Positions 5,405 to 6,513 of a stretch of 6,513 nucleotides of DNA are shown here, one piece after another. The first letter of the stretch is position 1; every line of letters starts with the position of its first letter. The translations under genes were made by a program, and so were the position numbers. The stretch is from Desulfovibrio sp. (lineage in GTDB: Bacteria; Desulfobacterota; Desulfovibrionia; Desulfovibrionales; Desulfovibrionaceae), in contig JAITDR010000225.1 in the NCBI GenBank assembly GCA_031282465.1, positions 1 through 6,513 on the forward strand, read 5' to 3'. The notes under the pieces were generated by a model. It saw only the letters and a program-made list of their open reading frames with translations. It was not told the origin of the DNA and did no database searches.

Positions 5405-5958
5405 TCATCAATATTCACGGATTTACCGGCAACGGCGACAACAGCAAATACCGATGGCTCACGGCGAATATCCGGAACCGCGAGTTTTTTTCGCCGACTT
5501 TGGATTACTGCAGGCGCAGCCCGGAGAGCATTCTGCGGCAACTGCACGAATGTGCTTCGTCGTACCTTTTGAGCCGACCCGCGAGCGCTCCGGGGCTTTC
5601 TATTCTGGGCAGCAGCCTGGGCGCTTTTTTCGCTCGTTGTCTGAACCTGCTGTTTCCGCAGGCGATGACCGTACTCATCAACCCGGCGCTTGCGCCTTTT
5701 TTAACCTTGCGTGAGTATATCGACTGCAAGGCCTACCTCACGCTGTTCGCGAAGTTCGCATACTTGGACGATGATATGAGGGACACCGGCAGGCTGCACG
5801 TCATTATCGGCGACGCAGACGAACTCATAGACCATGCAAGAATGACGAAACCGTTGTTACCGCAGGGCTTCAAACAGTATCACATCATCAGGGGCGGAGT
5901 GCACCGTTTGGAACTGACGCCCGAGGTCGGCGGCATACTGAGATCCGTTTTTGCGTGA
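5401..5958 (+). CDS. YqiA/UPF0227-like alpha/beta hydrolase (putative esterase)
   Basis: 185-residue cytoplasmic alpha/beta hydrolase, probably cleaving short-chain esters or thioesters; its true substrate is unknown. It begins directly with the first strand and oxyanion-hole region, MIINIHGFTG (1-10). The nucleophile elbow is GSSLG (70-74) with Ser72 as likely nucleophile. INPAL (93-97) follows, as in YqiA-type proteins. The acid is probably Asp138 or Asp140 in IIGDADELID, and the base His168 in GGVHRLE, so a full catalytic triad is visible. Length fits the family (about 180-195 residues). The GTG start is supported by the N-terminal match, but no Shine-Dalgarno sequence precedes it. The start overlaps the stop of the upstream frame by four bases (GTGA), so translation most likely depends on ribosomes finishing the upstream gene. 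If that gene is truly frameshifted, expression should be low unless the shift is bypassed. Confidence 0.85.
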   Translation: MIINIHGFTGNGDNSKYRWLTANIRNREFFSPTLDYCRRSPESILRQLHECASSYLLSRPASAPGLSILGSSLGAFFARCLNLLFPQAMTVLINPALAPFLTLREYIDCKAYLTLFAKFAYLDDDMRDTGRLHVIIGDADELIDHARMTKPLLPQGFKQYHIIRGGVHRLELTPEVGGILRSVFA

Positions 5959-5959
5959 A

Positions 5960-5981
5960 CAGGCGGCACTGCGCCCGCCTG
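5960..5981 (+). terminator. GC-rich hairpin after the hydrolase gene
   Basis: CAGGCGG (5960-5966) pairs with CCGCCTG (5975-5981) around an eight-base loop, one base after the stop codon. No T-run follows directly. An alternative fold pairs GCGCC (5971-5975) with GGCGC (5994-5998), followed by TTTCTCGTT. A weak or Rho-assisted terminator is possible. Confidence 0.35.
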
Positions 5982-6034
5982 CGTAACGGCAACGGCGCTT
6001 TCTCGTTATTCGTTTCTCACGAGAGGAGCGTATA

Positions 6035-6229
6035 ATGGGGTTGTGGACTGAAAATCGCATTATAGCCTCCGGACAATCAAAAAAATCGGCAACGCGGAGC
6101 GGAGATTGGCCTCTCACACGATTTCCTGAAATTTTTACCCTGATATTTCAATTTATTACAATAGTTATCCGCTTACGCAGTTACATCCTCGCCACGGCGG
6201 GGCTTGACATGCCGGACAATACGAAGTAA
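6035..6229 (+). CDS. Doubtful small ORF, possible single-span membrane peptide
   Basis: 64 codons. The ATG follows a very good ribosome binding site (AGAGGAG, 6022-6028) by six bases. Residues 32-46 are hydrophobic (EIFTLIFQFITIVIRL), flanked by Arg and Lys. Against it: AT-rich codons unlike neighbouring genes, no family resemblance, and overlap of its 3' end with the tRNA promoter candidate. It may be a chance frame, or the remnant of a larger gene. TATAAT at 6031-6036 covers the start codon, but I see no matching -35 box. Otherwise the 310 bases between the hydrolase and the tRNA hold only promoter-like sequences. Confidence 0.25.
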   Translation: MGLWTENRIIASGQSKKSATRSGDWPLTRFPEIFTLIFQFITIVIRLRSYILATAGLDMPDNTK

Positions 6230-6232
6230 GAA
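6204..6232 (+). promoter_or_regulatory. Candidate promoter of the tRNA-fMet gene
   Basis: A perfect -35 box TTGACA (6204-6209), 17 bases, then a weak -10 TAAGAA (6227-6232). Transcription would begin near 6239, about 30 bases before the tRNA. A second candidate, TTTACC (6134-6139), 17 bases, TACAAT (6157-6162), lies in an AT-rich stretch further up and would give a leader of about 100 bases. Confidence 0.45.
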
Positions 6233-6268
6233 AACAAATTGTGTTGCTTCTCAGCGCGCATGACATGA

Positions 6269-6345
6269 CGCGGGGTAGAGCAGTTTGGTAGCTCGTCGGG
6301 CTCATAACCCGGAGGCCCCAGGTTCAAATCCTGGCCCCGCAACCA
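6269..6345 (+). tRNA. Initiator tRNA-fMet (CAT)
   Basis: A 77-base cloverleaf with encoded CCA. It is the initiator rather than elongator tRNA because position 1 is C facing A at position 72 (unpaired), and the anticodon stem has three consecutive G-C pairs (GGG 6298-6300 with CCC 6308-6310). The anticodon CAT is at 6303-6305 in the loop CTCATAA. The acceptor is CGCGGGG (6269-6275) with CCCCGCA (6335-6341). The D-stem is GAGC/GCTC. The T-arm CCAGG-TTCAAAT-CCTGG spans 6318-6334. A T-G wobble closes the outer end of the anticodon stem. It delivers formyl-methionine to the ribosomal P site at initiation. It is the only RNA gene in the window. Confidence 0.97.
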
Positions 6346-6353
6346 GAAAGTTC

Positions 6354-6387
6354 AAGGGTTTACGAGTAAGTCGTAAACCCTTTTTTT
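6354..6387 (+). terminator. Intrinsic terminator of the tRNA-fMet transcript
   Basis: A 12-base-pair stem, AAGGGTTTACGA (6354-6365) with TCGTAAACCCTT (6371-6382), a five-base loop GTAAG, and seven T from 6381 to 6387. It begins eight bases after the CCA end, so the transcription unit most likely ends here. Confidence 0.9.
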
Positions 6388-6513
6388 GTGATGATCTCGT
6401 TGTTGTCCCCATTCTGTCCCCATTTTTCACTACTCCTCTTTTCCCGAAAGTTCAGGCAAGCCCCTATTTCCATGAAGTTGTCTCAAAATTGTTCATTGTA
6501 GCCATAAAAGGCA
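6388..6513. other. Non-coding tail with direct repeats, possible old integration site
   Basis: All three minus-strand frames contain stops between 6430 and 6513, and no plus-strand gene is visible. TGTCCCCATT occurs at 6404-6413 and 6415-6424, eleven bases apart. On the minus strand this reads AATGGGGACA twice, coding for a Gly-Asp-rich stretch of the type (NGDRMGT) I remember at the C-termini of tyrosine integrases beside tRNA genes. GAAAGTTCA occurs just after the tRNA (6346-6354) and again at 6446-6454. A remnant of an integrase end is a guess. No integrase gene lies in the window. Confidence 0.3.

Noticed and set aside
1..6513. CRISPR array, insertion sequence ends or long repeats
   Set aside because: No regularly spaced repeats, no transposase-like protein and no long direct or inverted repeats were seen on either strand.

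Overview
The window reads as chromosomal DNA of a Desulfovibrio-type sulfate reducer (Desulfobacterota). The pointers are the double-cluster ferredoxin with its CGCPGS and EVPCC motifs, a GalU of the AGWGTR type, and an EttA and initiator tRNA of ordinary proteobacterial form. Taxonomy is inferred from remembered family resemblance, not from a search. Only about 70% of the bases lie in genes I trust. The rest is long, partly AT-rich intergenic DNA and at least one broken gene, which fits an eroding, possibly host-associated genome.

Layout: (1) 1-1035 (+) is the C-terminal part of the translation factor EttA. It converges with (2) 1050-1853 (-), a ferredoxin-like Fe-S protein. Upstream of that gene lies a perfect TTGCAACA-T-TGTTGCAA palindrome of FNR/CRP size. 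(3) 2336-3202 (+) is galU, preceded by a long leader. (4) 3402-4202 (+) is a predicted envelope lipoprotein with a structured leader. (5) 4277-4699 (-) is a small nucleoside 2-deoxyribosyltransferase-like protein with a clear sigma70 promoter whose -10 box sits inside a palindrome. (6) 4894-5404 (+) holds coding-like fragments in changing frames. Its 3' part switches frame at a run of eight A and ends in a 4-base GTGA overlap with (7) 5401-5958 (+), a YqiA/UPF0227-like alpha/beta hydrolase. (8) 6269-6345 (+) is initiator tRNA-fMet with a strong intrinsic terminator. It is followed by about 125 bases of non-coding DNA that may be an old integration scar.

There is no obvious single pathway. GalU makes UDP-glucose for envelope sugars and the lipoprotein is an envelope protein, but they are separated by 199 bases and nothing shows that they share a job. 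The Fe-S protein looks singly regulated, probably by an FNR/CRP-family redox or nitrosative-stress regulator. The hydrolase appears to depend on translation of the damaged upstream gene. I found no CRISPR array, insertion sequence, toxin-antitoxin pair or obvious defence system. The most unusual points are the A8 frame switch with translational coupling, and the two palindromic operator candidates.
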